Below, one piece after another: positions 9,548 through 18,716 of a stretch of 45,914 nt of DNA. Source of the DNA: Bacteroidota bacterium. Its GTDB lineage: Bacteria; Bacteroidota; Bacteroidia; 2-12-FULL-35-15. The stretch spans positions 1 through 45,914 of the forward strand of contig JAOQAG010000036.1 of the NCBI GenBank assembly GCA_025963715.1, given 5' to 3'. Below the pieces are notes generated by a model. It saw only the letters and a list, made by a program, of their open reading frames with translations, searched no databases and was not told where the DNA came from. The translations under genes were made by a program, and so were the position numbers. Each line of letters starts with the position of its first letter. Position 1 is the first letter of the stretch.

Positions 9548-9698
9548 TGGATTATTCTGGTTCACTTCCTGCATTTTGGTGCATCCTGACAAAAACAGAA
9601 TACACAATCTAATATCCAACATCTAAAAATCCAACATCCAATTCGGGATAGTACTTAAAAAAAGCAATTATTCTTATTAAAAACTTAACAGGGTTTAA

Positions 9699-9706
9699 TA
9701 ACTTTG
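9699..9706 (+). promoter_or_regulatory. Possible -7 promoter element
   Basis: TAACTTTG fits TAnnTTTG and lies 14 bases before the ATG at 9721. No -33 element is evident. Confidence 0.3.
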
Positions 9707-9720
9707 TAAAAAAAAATGTC

Positions 9721-10356
9721 ATGAAAAAAATAATCATAGCTGTACTGATCTCGATCACAGCTTTACAAATGAATGCGCAAAGCGCAAAAGATATTTTTAC
9801 CACCAATGAAATTGTGTGGTACGGGCTGGATTTTACACAGGCGAAATTTGTAGGCCAGTTCGACCAGGGATTTGGCGCCATGCCTGCAACCGGTTTGGAA
9901 ATGAAAAATAAATGGGTAGGGCAATGGAACGGATTAGTGGCAAAGGAACCGCAAAATTTTAAATTAAAGGAAGCGCTGCGCAAGGACAATGTATATTATG
10001 ACATGGCGCCGGTAAATGAAGCAAACAGCAAAATGAAGGTTGATGCCTGCATGACATTCAATCCGGGAAAAATTGACCCGAAAGACATTGATGCGATGGT
10101 GAAAAAATATGCCGCCGGAGATAAAAAACAAGGAATCGGGTTGGTGTTTATTGTAGAGAATTTTAATAAAAATTCTGAGATGGCCGATGTGTATGTCACC
10201 TTTTTCGACATAGCCACCAAAAAAGTATTGCTTACCGAAAAAATGTCAGGGAAAGCAATGGGAGTTGGGTTGCGTAATTACTGGGCAGGCGCTGTTAAAG
10301 CAATCATCAAATCAATTGATTCGGACCAATACAAAACCTGGAAAAGTAAATCTTAA
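9721..10356 (+). CDS. Secreted protein of unknown function
   Basis: A 211-residue protein with a clear signal peptide (residues 1-20, ending MNAQ; Gln at the mature end). The rest is a soluble alpha/beta protein with no motif I can assign. Similar small exported proteins occur in Bacteroidota, but I cannot name a family with confidence. An AT-rich TAACTTTG at 9699-9706 fits the Bacteroidota -7 promoter element. A stem-loop terminator follows directly at 10368-10392, so the gene is probably transcribed alone. Confidence 0.7.
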   Translation: MKKIIIAVLISITALQMNAQSAKDIFTTNEIVWYGLDFTQAKFVGQFDQGFGAMPATGLEMKNKWVGQWNGLVAKEPQNFKLKEALRKDNVYYDMAPVNEANSKMKVDACMTFNPGKIDPKDIDAMVKKYAAGDKKQGIGLVFIVENFNKNSEMADVYVTFFDIATKKVLLTEKMSGKAMGVGLRNYWAGAVKAIIKSIDSDQYKTWKSKS

Positions 10357-10367
10357 AACAGAAAAAT

Positions 10368-10392
10368 AAAGCGCTAAATGGCGCTTTGTTTT
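10368..10392 (+). terminator. Stem-loop terminator
   Basis: A perfect 7-bp stem (AAAGCGC / GCGCTTT) with a 6-base loop, followed by GTTTTTT, 11 bases after the stop at 10356. Confidence 0.75.
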
Positions 10393-10402
10393 TTAACAGC
10401 AC

Positions 10403-11113
10403 ATGAAAAAAAATATCCTGTTTACAACACTTTATTATTTACTGATCGTTTCCTGCAACCAGCAGGGAGGCGCCACCATGAACATTCATCCGCCGCAGAT
10501 CGGCATCGACCAGGATACCCTGCGTGTGATCAAAGAATTCAAAGGATTGTACATGAATGATGGAAAAAATAAGCTGTTTATTTCCTGCGATCATCCCGAA
10601 ATCAAACATTTAATTGAAAATAAATCCAACCAGGCAGATACGATCCTGAAAAGCATTTTGCCGCATGCCTATGCCGGTGAAGCTATTTATATTGAAATGA
10701 AAGCAGAGATCAATCCGTCCCCCGATCCGCAATTCCAGGACCTGCTGGTAATAAAAGAATTTGGAAAAGCAGAACAAAAGAATCGTAAAAACACCTGCGT
10801 GCCTTATGATTACTGGTGTACCGGAACCGAACCATTCTGGCAACTGCAGATCTCTGAAAAAGAAAACCTCATTGATTTTTATGATCCGAATGTGCAAACT
10901 ACGCTGCATTTCAGTTATTCCCAACCACAGATAATAAATGGCACAACGATATTCAGCGCCAAAAATGCGACCGGCACCATCAGCGTAAAAATCAAAAACG
11001 AAAAATGCAGCGATGGAATGAGCGATATCGAATACAGCTGTAAAGCCGAAGTGGTGATCAATAAAAATGAGTACAAGGGCTGCGCCATCAGGTACGGAGA
11101 AGCAATAAATTAA
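10403..11113 (+). CDS. Lipoprotein with GTEPFW motif (COG3650-like)
   Basis: A 236-residue predicted lipoprotein. The leader ends in LIVSC, giving a lipidated Cys18. The C-terminal half (residues about 130-230) contains CTGTEPFWQLQISE followed by beta strands and a final GCAIRYGEA, the pattern of the COG3650 group of small envelope proteins. The function of that group is not established. The ATG at 10403 lies just after the terminator of the preceding gene, so the upstream promoter must be very close to the start or read-through must occur. The following gene begins about 60 bases after the stop. Confidence 0.68.
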   Translation: MKKNILFTTLYYLLIVSCNQQGGATMNIHPPQIGIDQDTLRVIKEFKGLYMNDGKNKLFISCDHPEIKHLIENKSNQADTILKSILPHAYAGEAIYIEMKAEINPSPDPQFQDLLVIKEFGKAEQKNRKNTCVPYDYWCTGTEPFWQLQISEKENLIDFYDPNVQTTLHFSYSQPQIINGTTIFSAKNATGTISVKIKNEKCSDGMSDIEYSCKAEVVINKNEYKGCAIRYGEAIN

Positions 11114-11174
11114 TCCGGCGATACATTGTACCTTTTTCCCTTTTTGCATTATTGAATAGAAATTGAATCTGCGG

Positions 11175-13028
11175 ATGATGAAAAAAATTGTTTTTATTTT
11201 ATGTTTCCTGGTTTTAAAAACAATTTTGGTTGCGCAAACACCGGCAGCACGATACGCTGCGTTCATCAAAAAAGCGGATACGTTTTACCGTGTTAAAAAT
11301 TACAAAACATCCGGGCAAACCTACACACAGGCATTTAAATTCAATCATTGGAAAATTCCGCAAAGCGACGGCTTTAACGCTGCCTGTTCCTGGACGTTGG
11401 CAGATCAGGCCGATAGTGCTTTTGCATACCTGGACATCATCGCCACAGCCGGTTATTCCAAATACGATCAGCTTACCACCGATCACGATCTGCAATCGCT
11501 GCACCGCGATAAGCGCTGGAAAAAGCTATTGGCGGTTGTTACCGATAACAAGGCAAAAGAAGAAGCGAAGCTCAACAAACCATTGATCGCAGAGCTGGAT
11601 ACCATTTTGGATCACGACCAGAAATACCGCGCAAAAATAAACGACACAAAACAGAATTACGGCGCTGATTCCAAAGAAATGAAAGCGCTTTGGCGAACCA
11701 TCAATGAAAATGATTCCATTGATCTGCTGAAAGTAAAAACTATTTTAGACCGTGATGGCTGGCTGGGGCCGGATGTAGTTGGCGAAGAGGGAAGTGAAAC
11801 CTTGTTTTTAGTCATCCAGCATTCCGATCAGAAAACACAGGAAAAATATTTACCCATGGTGCGGGAGGCCGTTGAGGATGGAAGAGCAAGCGCCGGTATG
11901 CTCGCGTTGCTGGAAGACAGGGTTGCCGTGAAGCAAGGCAAAAAACAAATTTACGGAAGCCAGATCGTGACCGATCCGAAAACAGGAAAAGATACCATTG
12001 CGCCGGTGGAAGATTTTGCAAATGTAAACAAGCGCCGCGCTGCAATTGGATTGGAGCCGCTCGAAGAATATGTAAAACAATGGAACATTGTACTAAAAAA
12101 AGCACCGGAAAAACGTTTGATCCCCAATGGAATAGCCAACAGCGATTTTTCAACGGCAATGGAAATCCATGATTCCATTATAGATCTGCAGAATGTTACA
12201 ACCGGTTTTGGTAAACAATTGGATTATGCATTTGGTAATGGCTGCAAGCGCGAAACCAATTCTGCCTGGTACAAGATCACCGTTCCGTATGATACCATCA
12301 TCACATTCGACCTGGTGCCGAATGATCCGAAAGATGATTACGATTTTATTTTTTTTAAATGCCCGGATAAAACCTGTATTGATGGAATCAGCTCCTGCAA
12401 AGTAGGTCCTGATCGCTTCTGTTTCAGTATTAATTTTGATAAAAGCGCATCCACCGGTTTGTCGCTTTATTCAAACGAAACAGCGTTGAACTGTGGCCCC
12501 GGCGATGGTTATGTTGCGGGCTTGCCCGTAAAAGCAGGGGAAACCTGTTACCTGATGGTGAATTTCCCCGAATTTTATCACCGCACTTCCAAAGGATTTA
12601 CACTTTATTTCTACAATTACTGGCCTCAAAAACCGGAACGTTTAAAATCAAAACCTTCTGCCAGATCAAAAGTAATTCCTGCAAAAAAAACAATTGTGTT
12701 GGAAAATGTATTGTTCGTGTCCGATAAAACAGTGTTGTTAAAAGAATCAAATGCAGCGCTTGATAAGCTGGTAAGTTTTTTACAATCCAATAAAAACATG
12801 AAGATCGAGATCCGCGGACATACTGATAATACCGGCGATGAGAAAAAAAATCAAAAGCTTTCCGAAGGCCGCGCAAAAGCAATTGTGGATTACCTGGTCT
12901 CAAAAAAAATTGATAAAAGCCGCCTTTCCTACAAAGGTTTTGGCAGCACGCAACCCATTGCATCCAACGACAACGACGAAGGAAAACAAAAAAACCGCCG
13001 GGTGGAATTTATTATTCTGCCGAATTAA
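11175..13028 (+). CDS. TPR-DUF6624-OmpA fusion protein
   Basis: A 617-residue exported protein with at least three modules. The frame is open from a TTG at 11163, but tandem ATGs at 11175/11178 directly precede the signal peptide (MKKIVFILCFLVLKTIL, ending VAQ). Residues about 20-110 look like a single TPR-type helical pair with the phrase DHDLQSLHRDKRWKKLL. Residues about 130-310 match DUF6624 (LDRDGWLGPDVVGEEGSETL and later NKRRAAIGLEPLEEYV). Residues about 340-490 form a Cys-containing beta domain like the pre-peptidase or anchor domains of Bacteroidota. Residues about 500-617 are an OmpA domain (RGHTDNTGDEKKNQKLS, KNRRVEFIIL). It probably binds peptidoglycan at the outer membrane. Confidence 0.82.
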   Translation: MMKKIVFILCFLVLKTILVAQTPAARYAAFIKKADTFYRVKNYKTSGQTYTQAFKFNHWKIPQSDGFNAACSWTLADQADSAFAYLDIIATAGYSKYDQLTTDHDLQSLHRDKRWKKLLAVVTDNKAKEEAKLNKPLIAELDTILDHDQKYRAKINDTKQNYGADSKEMKALWRTINENDSIDLLKVKTILDRDGWLGPDVVGEEGSETLFLVIQHSDQKTQEKYLPMVREAVEDGRASAGMLALLEDRVAVKQGKKQIYGSQIVTDPKTGKDTIAPVEDFANVNKRRAAIGLEPLEEYVKQWNIVLKKAPEKRLIPNGIANSDFSTAMEIHDSIIDLQNVTTGFGKQLDYAFGNGCKRETNSAWYKITVPYDTIITFDLVPNDPKDDYDFIFFKCPDKTCIDGISSCKVGPDRFCFSINFDKSASTGLSLYSNETALNCGPGDGYVAGLPVKAGETCYLMVNFPEFYHRTSKGFTLYFYNYWPQKPERLKSKPSARSKVIPAKKTIVLENVLFVSDKTVLLKESNAALDKLVSFLQSNKNMKIEIRGHTDNTGDEKKNQKLSEGRAKAIVDYLVSKKIDKSRLSYKGFGSTQPIASNDNDEGKQKNRRVEFIILPN

Positions 13029-13052
13029 AACGATCATCCCTTTGTGTTTATC

Positions 13053-13165
13053 GCCACAGATTCACAGATTAAAAAGTAAAAAAGGAATTCTACGGATTTC
13101 TCTCAATCGCTTTGCGATTTAATCTGTGTAATGCTTTTGTATTTAAAAATCTGTGAATCTGTGGC
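13053..13165. repeat. Family C element, intact copy
   Basis: A 113-bp element with terminal inverted repeats GCCACAGATTCACAGATT / AATCTGTGAATCTGTGGC and an internal small palindrome around ATCGCTTTGCGAT. It lies 24 bases after the OmpA fusion gene, inside the 584-base gap before the MBL hydrolase gene. Confidence 0.85.
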
Positions 13166-13213
13166 TTTTTGTTGGACGTAGCATCCCGCTCGCCTTAAAT
13201 CCTTTGTGTTATC

Positions 13214-13515
13214 GCCACAGATTCACGGATTAAAAAGTAAAAAAGAATTTTTTGCGGATTTCTCTCAATCACTTCATGATAATTTGTGTAATAATTGGTA
13301 CTGTTGTAGGGAAATGTTTTTTTTTACAATATTCATAAATAATACTGTCATCCCGGGCTGGACCCGGGATCTCATGAATGGTAGCAGCATTTAATTGGCG
13401 GATCCCGGGTCCAGCCCGGGATGACAGTTCAGGAAAGTATTTCTGTTTCCATAGTAAGATGTTCTGCAAACATGACTTAATAATTTTGTATTAAAAAAAT
13501 CTGTGAATCTGTGGC
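13214..13515. repeat. Family C element interrupted by a MITE-like insertion
   Basis: The left half 13214-13296 and right half 13478-13515 join to give a complete family C element like the one 48 bases upstream. The insertion lies between them at 13297-13477. Joining the halves restores GTGTAATAATTTTGTATT, closely like the intact copies at 13053-13165 and 6398-6511. Confidence 0.8.
13297..13477. mobile_element. MITE-like element, copy 2 (complete, 181 bp, with target duplication)
   Basis: It is flanked by an 8-bp direct repeat TAATAATT (13289-13296 and 13478-13485). The left end is GGTACTGTTGTAG; the right end read inward is AGTCATGTTTGCAG, an imperfect inverted repeat. The core is a 25-nt inverted repeat (13347-13371 and 13401-13425). 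The left arm (TTTTTTTACAAT) and right arm (AGTATTTCTGTTTCCAT) match copy 1. It carries no coding sequence, so it would need a transposase from elsewhere. Confidence 0.75.
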
Positions 13516-13612
13516 TTTTTCAGTTGTTATCCAATTAAAAACGCTGAACTATTACAACGAAATCCGTAAATTCGTGCATCTTATTTTTAATTAAAAAATA
13601 CTTTGCCGTACT

Positions 13613-14467
13613 ATGAAACTACACGTAATCAATACCGGAAATTTTAAATTAGATGGCGGCGCCATGTTTGGCGTGGTTCCAAAAGCATTGTGGAACAAAA
13701 CCAATCCGGCCGACGAAAACAACCTGTGCAACTGGTCCATGCGCTGCCTTTTAATTGAGGATGGCAACCGTTTGATCCTTGTAGATAACGGCATCGGAAC
13801 CAAACAGGATGCAAAATTTTTCTCGCATTATTTTTTAAATGGAAATGATACACTCGAAAGCTCATTAAAATTAGCCGGTTTCAGCACCGATGATGTTACC
13901 GATATGTTTTTAACGCATTTGCATTTCGACCATTGCGGCGGCAGCATTAAAAATAACAAAGACAATACCGGTTATGAAACAGTGTTTAAAAATGCAACCT
14001 ACTGGAGCAATGCCGAACATTGGGAATGGGCTACAAAGCCTAATCCACGTGAAAAGGCGAGTTTCTTAAAAGAGAATATTTTGCCTATCCGGGAAAGCGG
14101 ACAATTGAAATTAATTACCGGGGAAGATTCAAAACAGCTGGGAGAAAATATTTCTTTTTCATACATGCGCGGACATACCGACGCAATGATGATCCCGCAA
14201 ATCCAATACAAAGGAAAAACCGTTGCATTCATGGCCGATCTGCTTCCATCCACGGGGCACATTCCATTGCCGTATGTAATGGGTTACGATACACGGCCTT
14301 TACTCACCATGACGGAAAAAGAAAAATTCCTGAACCGTGCGGCAACAGAAGAATTTATTTTATTCCTCGAGCATGATTCCGTAAATGAATGCTGCACCCT
14401 GCAAAATACCGAAAAAGGAGTACGGTTGAAAGAAGCATTTCGTTTTGAAGATTTTTTCGGGAAGTAA
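13613..14467 (+). CDS. Metallo-beta-lactamase-fold hydrolase
   Basis: A 284-residue cytoplasmic enzyme without a signal peptide. The zinc-binding motif THLHFDHCGG is at residues 101-110 (His102, His104, Asp106, His107). Later ligands are supplied by a GHTDAMM histidine (about residue 188), an MADLLP aspartate and FLEHDS near the end. This arrangement fits the lactonase-like or glyoxalase-like MBL hydrolases rather than true beta-lactamases. The substrate is unknown: lactones, thioesters or other esters are possible. The ATG at 13613 lies about 100 bases after a repeat-dense region, and the gene stands alone. Confidence 0.83.
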   Translation: MKLHVINTGNFKLDGGAMFGVVPKALWNKTNPADENNLCNWSMRCLLIEDGNRLILVDNGIGTKQDAKFFSHYFLNGNDTLESSLKLAGFSTDDVTDMFLTHLHFDHCGGSIKNNKDNTGYETVFKNATYWSNAEHWEWATKPNPREKASFLKENILPIRESGQLKLITGEDSKQLGENISFSYMRGHTDAMMIPQIQYKGKTVAFMADLLPSTGHIPLPYVMGYDTRPLLTMTEKEKFLNRAATEEFILFLEHDSVNECCTLQNTEKGVRLKEAFRFEDFFGK

Positions 14468-14479
14468 AATTAAAATATA

Positions 14480-14888
14480 GTTCATTAGTTTACCAGTTCA
14501 TTGGTTCACTGGTTTGCTGTGTGAGTGGGAGTAAATACTTCGTTGCTGTTGGGACAAATAGTACTTTGTTGTTGGGCGTCCCGGGACGTCTTATTTAACA
14601 AGGCATCCCGCCTGTTTTAAATTCCATGTCAGGTTTTTTCCTTACAATCATTCTCAGGAATCCAATCAATATATTAAACTGTCATCCCGTGCTTGACACG
14701 GGATCTCACGAATGTTTGCAGCGCATGCTTGTTGTTCTTAATAAAAAAATTCTATAACATTCCGGCATAACACTATAAAAAAATTCACTCCGGATTAAGC
14801 TTCATACGTCCACCACAGCACACACAACACTCATTCAGCACGGGCTTCGCCACCAATGAACCAGTAAACGAATAAACCAATGAACCAA
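14480..14888. repeat. Intergenic mirror region between convergent genes
   Basis: The outer arms 14480-14515 and 14855-14888 are imperfect inverted copies of a GTTCATTGGTTCACTGGTTT-type word. The right arm abuts the stop of the minus-strand gene. Between them are a CCCGGG palindrome near 14577-14587 and a single REP-like hairpin (14681-14706). No gene is supported in 14468-14889. Confidence 0.65.
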
Positions 14889-14889
14889 C

Positions 14890-15744
14890 TTAAAATACAA
14901 TCTCTTCCTGTTTCTGAAACTGCCCGTTTACCTGCAGCCGGATAAAATACTTTCCATGCGCTAAATGTTTTGCATCAAACGTGTAAAAATAATTATACTT
15001 TCCATCGGATTGCTGTTGATTTTCCTGGAATAATTGTACCATGCGCTCTTCACTGTTATAAATGCCAATTGTTACATTGGCCGGAGCATCCAGCGTGTAA
15101 CGCAATCTTCCTTCTATCTTCAGCAGATCGCCCTGTAAATTAGTTGGACTTTGATTGCAATAAATAATGCTGTAATGTGGAACAGTCTGGCCGGTAATAG
15201 TTCCGACACAATCGCGCATGTTATCGCTGATATCTTCATCTTCCGAACAGATGCTGGCCATCAGCTGATTGTCTGAAACCACCCACACAGCATGTTGTGC
15301 AGCGCCTTCGCTGTAATAATGGTGCTGATCTATATACGCAGCCACTTTAACAAGATTAGGTTCTGCCATTTTTCCTACACTATATGTCGCATCCTTTGCA
15401 GGAGCATGATTGTGCAGCTGGCAGCACATTCCGGAAACGGTAAACATTTTTTGCTGACAAGCCGCCAGTGCAAATGATTCTGATTTTGTTACTAAAATAT
15501 CCTGTTGTGTATTATTCTGTGAATCCAGCCGCCTGCCTGCTTCCACGTTTAAGATCAGCGTATCGTTCACCAGGCTGGCAATGGTCATGCTGATCACCGG
15601 GCCGGTAAATCCGCCTTTGCTTTTGATCGTTAAATTGATCAGTTTTTGCTTTTCGGCATCCTGAACAGAACAGGTGGTTCGTTTTGCCATTAACGGCTGT
15701 AGTAAGATCAGTGAAAGCAGTAGGAGGAGCGTGTGCTTTTTCAT
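14890..15744 (-). CDS. Secreted protein of unknown function with C-terminal beta domain
   Basis: A 284-residue exported protein. The frame opens upstream at 15783, but the ATG at 15744 precedes a standard signal peptide (MKKHTLLLLLSLILLQPLMA), which here ends with Lys instead of Gln. The mature protein has many cysteines (including MCCQ), which suggests disulfides. The last 80 residues (TIGIYNSEERMVQLFQENQ, KYFIRLQVNGQF) resemble a FlgD-Ig-like or sorting-type beta sandwich, although the end is not a canonical T9SS signal. I do not recognise the family. The gene converges on the MBL hydrolase, and its stop abuts a repeat arm (14855-14888). Confidence 0.65.
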   Translation of the reverse strand: MKKHTLLLLLSLILLQPLMAKRTTCSVQDAEKQKLINLTIKSKGGFTGPVISMTIASLVNDTLILNVEAGRRLDSQNNTQQDILVTKSESFALAACQQKMFTVSGMCCQLHNHAPAKDATYSVGKMAEPNLVKVAAYIDQHHYYSEGAAQHAVWVVSDNQLMASICSEDEDISDNMRDCVGTITGQTVPHYSIIYCNQSPTNLQGDLLKIEGRLRYTLDAPANVTIGIYNSEERMVQLFQENQQQSDGKYNYFYTFDAKHLAHGKYFIRLQVNGQFQKQEEIVF

Positions 15745-15833
15745 GGCGGATGTTTTTAAGAATGCATTTAATCTATAATGCAACGGTGCTGTAAAGATAC
15801 AGTAAAAAGGAAAAAAATGGAGTATTGTCAGCC

Positions 15834-16196
15834 TTAAAAAAGATTCCAGACCGTTTCCCTAAAGCCAATAAAAATACCCTCTTCACGGGTCTCGATCGGG
15901 TAGGTTTCTACTACATCGCCCAGGCCGCTTTTGGCTCTCCCGGTTTTTAAATCAAAATGATAACGGTGCAGTGGACAAACCACCGAACCTTCATCCGTAC
16001 AATAACCATTACCAAGCGAAGCGCCATTGTGCGGACATTTATCATTCACGGCAAACAAGCCTTCCCGGGTATGTGCAATGCATACTTTTTTCTTCCCAAC
16101 AGTAATAGTAGTTACATGCCCCACCGCCACCATGCGGGTTGCCGCTTCCATAGAATCAAATAATTTATACCAGTTGGTTTTTTTTTCGAAAAGCAT
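15834..16196 (-). CDS. Rieske [2Fe-2S] protein
   Basis: A 120-residue soluble Rieske ferredoxin. The cluster motifs are complete: Cys54-Pro-His56 and Cys74-Pro-Leu-His77, within CPHNGAS and CPLHRYHFDL. The length matches stand-alone small Rieske proteins related to NirD or dioxygenase ferredoxins. No oxygenase or nitrite reductase large subunit is encoded nearby, so the electron partner is unknown. The start at 16196 is the only good ATG. The next gene upstream on this strand (rnhB) is separated by a 446-base repeat region. Confidence 0.85.
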   Translation of the reverse strand: MLFEKKTNWYKLFDSMEAATRMVAVGHVTTITVGKKKVCIAHTREGLFAVNDKCPHNGASLGNGYCTDEGSVVCPLHRYHFDLKTGRAKSGLGDVVETYPIETREEGIFIGFRETVWNLF

Positions 16197-16204
16197 AATA
16201 TAAA

Positions 16205-16309
16205 GTACGGATAACGAACAGAAACGAATTTTACGAATCTGGGTGGTTACAAATTACGAATAAATACAAATATACGGATAACGAACAGGAACGAAACTAC
16301 GAATCTGAG
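16205..16309. repeat. Two family E repeats with a family M repeat between
   Basis: GTACGGATAACGAACAG-type copies lie at 16205-16241 and 16273-16309 in the same orientation, separated by GGTTACAAATTACGAATAAA-like sequence (16244-16275). A related M plus E fragment follows porX at 39103-39140. Confidence 0.75.
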
Positions 16310-16368
16310 TTGTATCAATTATACCCACACAGCAATCCTAACACATCTTATTTAAACACAGCAAAAAT

Positions 16369-16643
16369 AGCAAACACAGCTATCTTTTTTGATCATAACA
16401 ATCCTAATAAATCTGCGTTCCCATTATACATAGCATCCTGCAAACATTCATGAGATCCCGGGTCAGCGCCCGGGATGACAGTTCTTTATATTGATTTGAT
16501 TGCAAATAAAAATTCAACATCACACAAATTACGTACAGCACCTGATCGATATTTAATCCGTTTAAATCCGCGTCATCTGTGTTCCATTATACACAGCGCC
16601 ACACAGATTAGTATATTGGTACAAGTTGGTATTTAGTAGATGC
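16369..16643. repeat. Family G fragment, half REP-like hairpin and family K repeat
   Basis: Family G (16369-16430, AGCAAACACAGCTATC followed by ATCATAA and CTGCGTTCC) is repeated at 28309-28370. A single hairpin of the CCCGGG family is at 16454-16479. Family K (16601-16643, ACACAGATTAGTATA then GTATTTAGTAGAT) ends at the rnhB stop codon and is related to about 3385-3428. No gene is supported in 16197-16642. Confidence 0.65.
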
Positions 16644-17245
16644 TATTCCAGCTCCAGGATCAATTGTCTCGGCAACAACGCAAAACTTTTCCGGTGATGC
16701 TCGGTAGCGCCGTATTTACGGATCGCATCGCGGTGTTTCAGCGTGCCGTATGTTTTATTATTGATCCAGTCGTAGTGCGGAAAATGTTCGTGCAGCGCAT
16801 CCACATAATCATCGCGGTAAGTTTTTGCAAGAATGGAAGCCGCTGCAATGCTTAAATATTTACCATCGCCCTGTATGATACAATGGTGTGGAATGTCCTT
16901 GTATTTTTTAAAACGGTTACCGTCGATCAACAGGCATTCCGGGATTGTTTTTAATTGATCCAGCGCGCGGTGCATGGCCAGGAAAGAAGCATTCAGGATA
17001 TTGATCTCGTCAATTTCCTGTGCGCTTACTTCTGCAACAGCAAAAGCAATGGCATTCTCTTCAATGATCGGCCGCAGCATTTTCCGTTGTTTGTCAGTCA
17101 GTTTTTTTGAATCATCCAACAACGGATTTTTAAATTTTTTCGGGAGGATCACTGCCGCGGCAAATACGGGACCGGCAAGGCAACCGCGACCGGCTTCATC
17201 GCATCCGGCTTCGATCAGTACCTTATCAAAATATTTTTTTAACAT
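16643..17245 (-). CDS. rnhB: Ribonuclease HII
   Basis: A 200-residue enzyme that removes RNA from RNA-DNA hybrids and single ribonucleotides from DNA. The diagnostic [13 protein letters not shown] is at residues 15-27 (Asp16, Glu17), with further acidic active-site residues in LLIDGNRF and near [17 protein letters not shown]. The frame stays open to 17299, which would overlap the glycosyltransferase gene. I choose the ATG at 17245 because family members usually begin about 10-15 residues before the active-site motif and this leaves a 20-base gap. It is probably co-transcribed with the upstream glycosyltransferase. The stop codon (16643-16645) falls at the end of a dispersed repeat. Confidence 0.93.
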   Translation of the reverse strand: MLKKYFDKVLIEAGCDEAGRGCLAGPVFAAAVILPKKFKNPLLDDSKKLTDKQRKMLRPIIEENAIAFAVAEVSAQEIDEINILNASFLAMHRALDQLKTIPECLLIDGNRFKKYKDIPHHCIIQGDGKYLSIAAASILAKTYRDDYVDALHEHFPHYDWINNKTYGTLKHRDAIRKYGATEHHRKSFALLPRQLILELE

Positions 17246-17265
17246 CCCGTTTTTAAGTTTTTTTA

Positions 17266-18393
17266 TTAACTGTTCATTGCTTTTTCCATACTTTTCCAAA
17301 GCAGATCCGCAGTTTTATCCCAGCTGAAATCCATGCAGCGTTTTCTGCCTTTTTCAATAAGCGTTTTGCGCAGATTTTCATCGGTATACATCATCAGCAT
17401 ACCTTTTGCAATCGAATCCACCGAAAACGGATCCACCAGCAAAGCCCCATCCTGCGCTACTTCCGGCATCGAGGTAAGGTTGCTCGTGATCACCGGCGTA
17501 TCGCAATGCATGGCTTCAATGATCGGGATCCCGAATCCTTCAAAATAAGGCACATACGTTAATGCCAACGCCGATGCCAGTACATTTTTTAATTCATCAC
17601 TTGTTAAACGTCCCGTAAACACCACATCTTTTTTGTGCTTCATGTTGATGTAGGAACGTTTTATTTCACTTGTCCAGTAATATTTTACGCCCACGATCAC
17701 CAGCTTTGTATCACCGGGCTGCGTGTTTTTAAACTGGTCAAAGGCTTCAAACAAACGCGAAATATTTTTGCGCGGATGCAAAGCGCCCACAAATAAAAAG
17801 TAATCGTTGCCGCTGCTGTATTTTTCCCTGGTTGCTTTTTGTACATCGGTATTAACCGGCTTATACAGCGTATTGCAACCGTTGTACACCACATCTATCT
17901 TTGCTTCCGCGATGCCGTATTGTTTTACAATGTCCTGTTTGGAATATTCCGAAACCGTAGCGATCCGCGTTGCTTTTTTTGCGAAGCGCGGAAAAAAATA
18001 CTTATAATACTTACGTACTAAAAACGAAAGATCTTTTGGATAATGTTCAAAATTAAGATCGTGGATCACGGCCAGCTGTTTGCATTTCGCGTTCAGCGAT
18101 AAATACCCGTCGGGCGAAAGGAACAGATCCGGTTTTAATTTATTGAGCGTTGATGCCACCGAAAGCTCAAACCACCAGTAAAATAAAAAAGGATGGCGTG
18201 CCTGCGGCGAAATGATCAGCGGTGTTACATTATCAGAAAATAAAAAATGCTCATCAAAATGCCTGTCAAATAAAAAGATAAAATGATGTTCCGGGTGTGC
18301 AATCGTGATCCGTTTCAGCGTTTCATAACTAAACCACCCGATCCCTTCCAGCTTATTCGGCAACAGCAAGCGTGTATTTACAACTATTTCCAT
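17266..18393 (-). CDS. GT4-type glycosyltransferase (GT-B fold)
   Basis: A 375-residue enzyme that transfers a sugar from a nucleotide-sugar donor to a growing glycan. The C-terminal domain shows the GT4 signatures GALHPRKN (residues about 203-210) and EGFGIPIIE (about 285-293), with the E-x7-E donor-binding pair. The frame extends to a GTG at 18489 inside a dispersed repeat. The ATG at 18393 before [11 protein letters not shown] is the correct-looking start. It lies 20 bases upstream of rnhB on the minus strand and is divergent from the FkbM methyltransferase, at the edge of the polysaccharide cluster. The exact sugar is unknown. Confidence 0.88.
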   Translation of the reverse strand: MEIVVNTRLLLPNKLEGIGWFSYETLKRITIAHPEHHFIFLFDRHFDEHFLFSDNVTPLIISPQARHPFLFYWWFELSVASTLNKLKPDLFLSPDGYLSLNAKCKQLAVIHDLNFEHYPKDLSFLVRKYYKYFFPRFAKKATRIATVSEYSKQDIVKQYGIAEAKIDVVYNGCNTLYKPVNTDVQKATREKYSSGNDYFLFVGALHPRKNISRLFEAFDQFKNTQPGDTKLVIVGVKYYWTSEIKRSYINMKHKKDVVFTGRLTSDELKNVLASALALTYVPYFEGFGIPIIEAMHCDTPVITSNLTSMPEVAQDGALLVDPFSVDSIAKGMLMMYTDENLRKTLIEKGRKRCMDFSWDKTADLLWKSMEKAMNS

Positions 18394-18476
18394 ATTTTGA
18401 GAAAACGAAAATACGGATTTCGCCAGAGATTTGCAGACCCCGGTCGGTTTTTTATTGCACAAATTATGCACGTGTT

Positions 18477-18708
18477 GCCACAGATTCACAGATTAAAAGG
18501 GATTCAAGGCATTGCACAGATTATCCGTAGTTTTTACAGTGTATCTTGCTGTGGGCAGAACACACCCCTAACCCCTCTCAAGAGGGGAATTTGGCGCTTC
18601 ATGCATAAAAAATAGTACACTATTACGGAAACGAATATTAATAAAAACGAGGAACAAAAAATCAGCAGAATGTTTCAGTTCCCCTCTTGAGAGGGGTCAG
18701 GGGTGTGT
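18477..18708. repeat. Family C fragment and mirrored family D pair between divergent genes
   Basis: A lone GCCACAGATTCACAGATT is at 18477-18494. The family D arms 18560-18589 and 18679-18708 are near-perfect inverted copies (30 nt), each containing the palindrome CCCCTCTCAAGAGGGG. The promoters of the divergent glycosyltransferase and FkbM genes must lie within or beside this material. Confidence 0.8.
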
Positions 18709-18716
18709 AATTTCTG

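Noticed and set aside
14573-14590. CCCGGG palindrome as an intrinsic terminator for the MBL hydrolase gene
   Set aside because: It is about 110 bases from the stop, has no T-run after it, and sits within repeat material.
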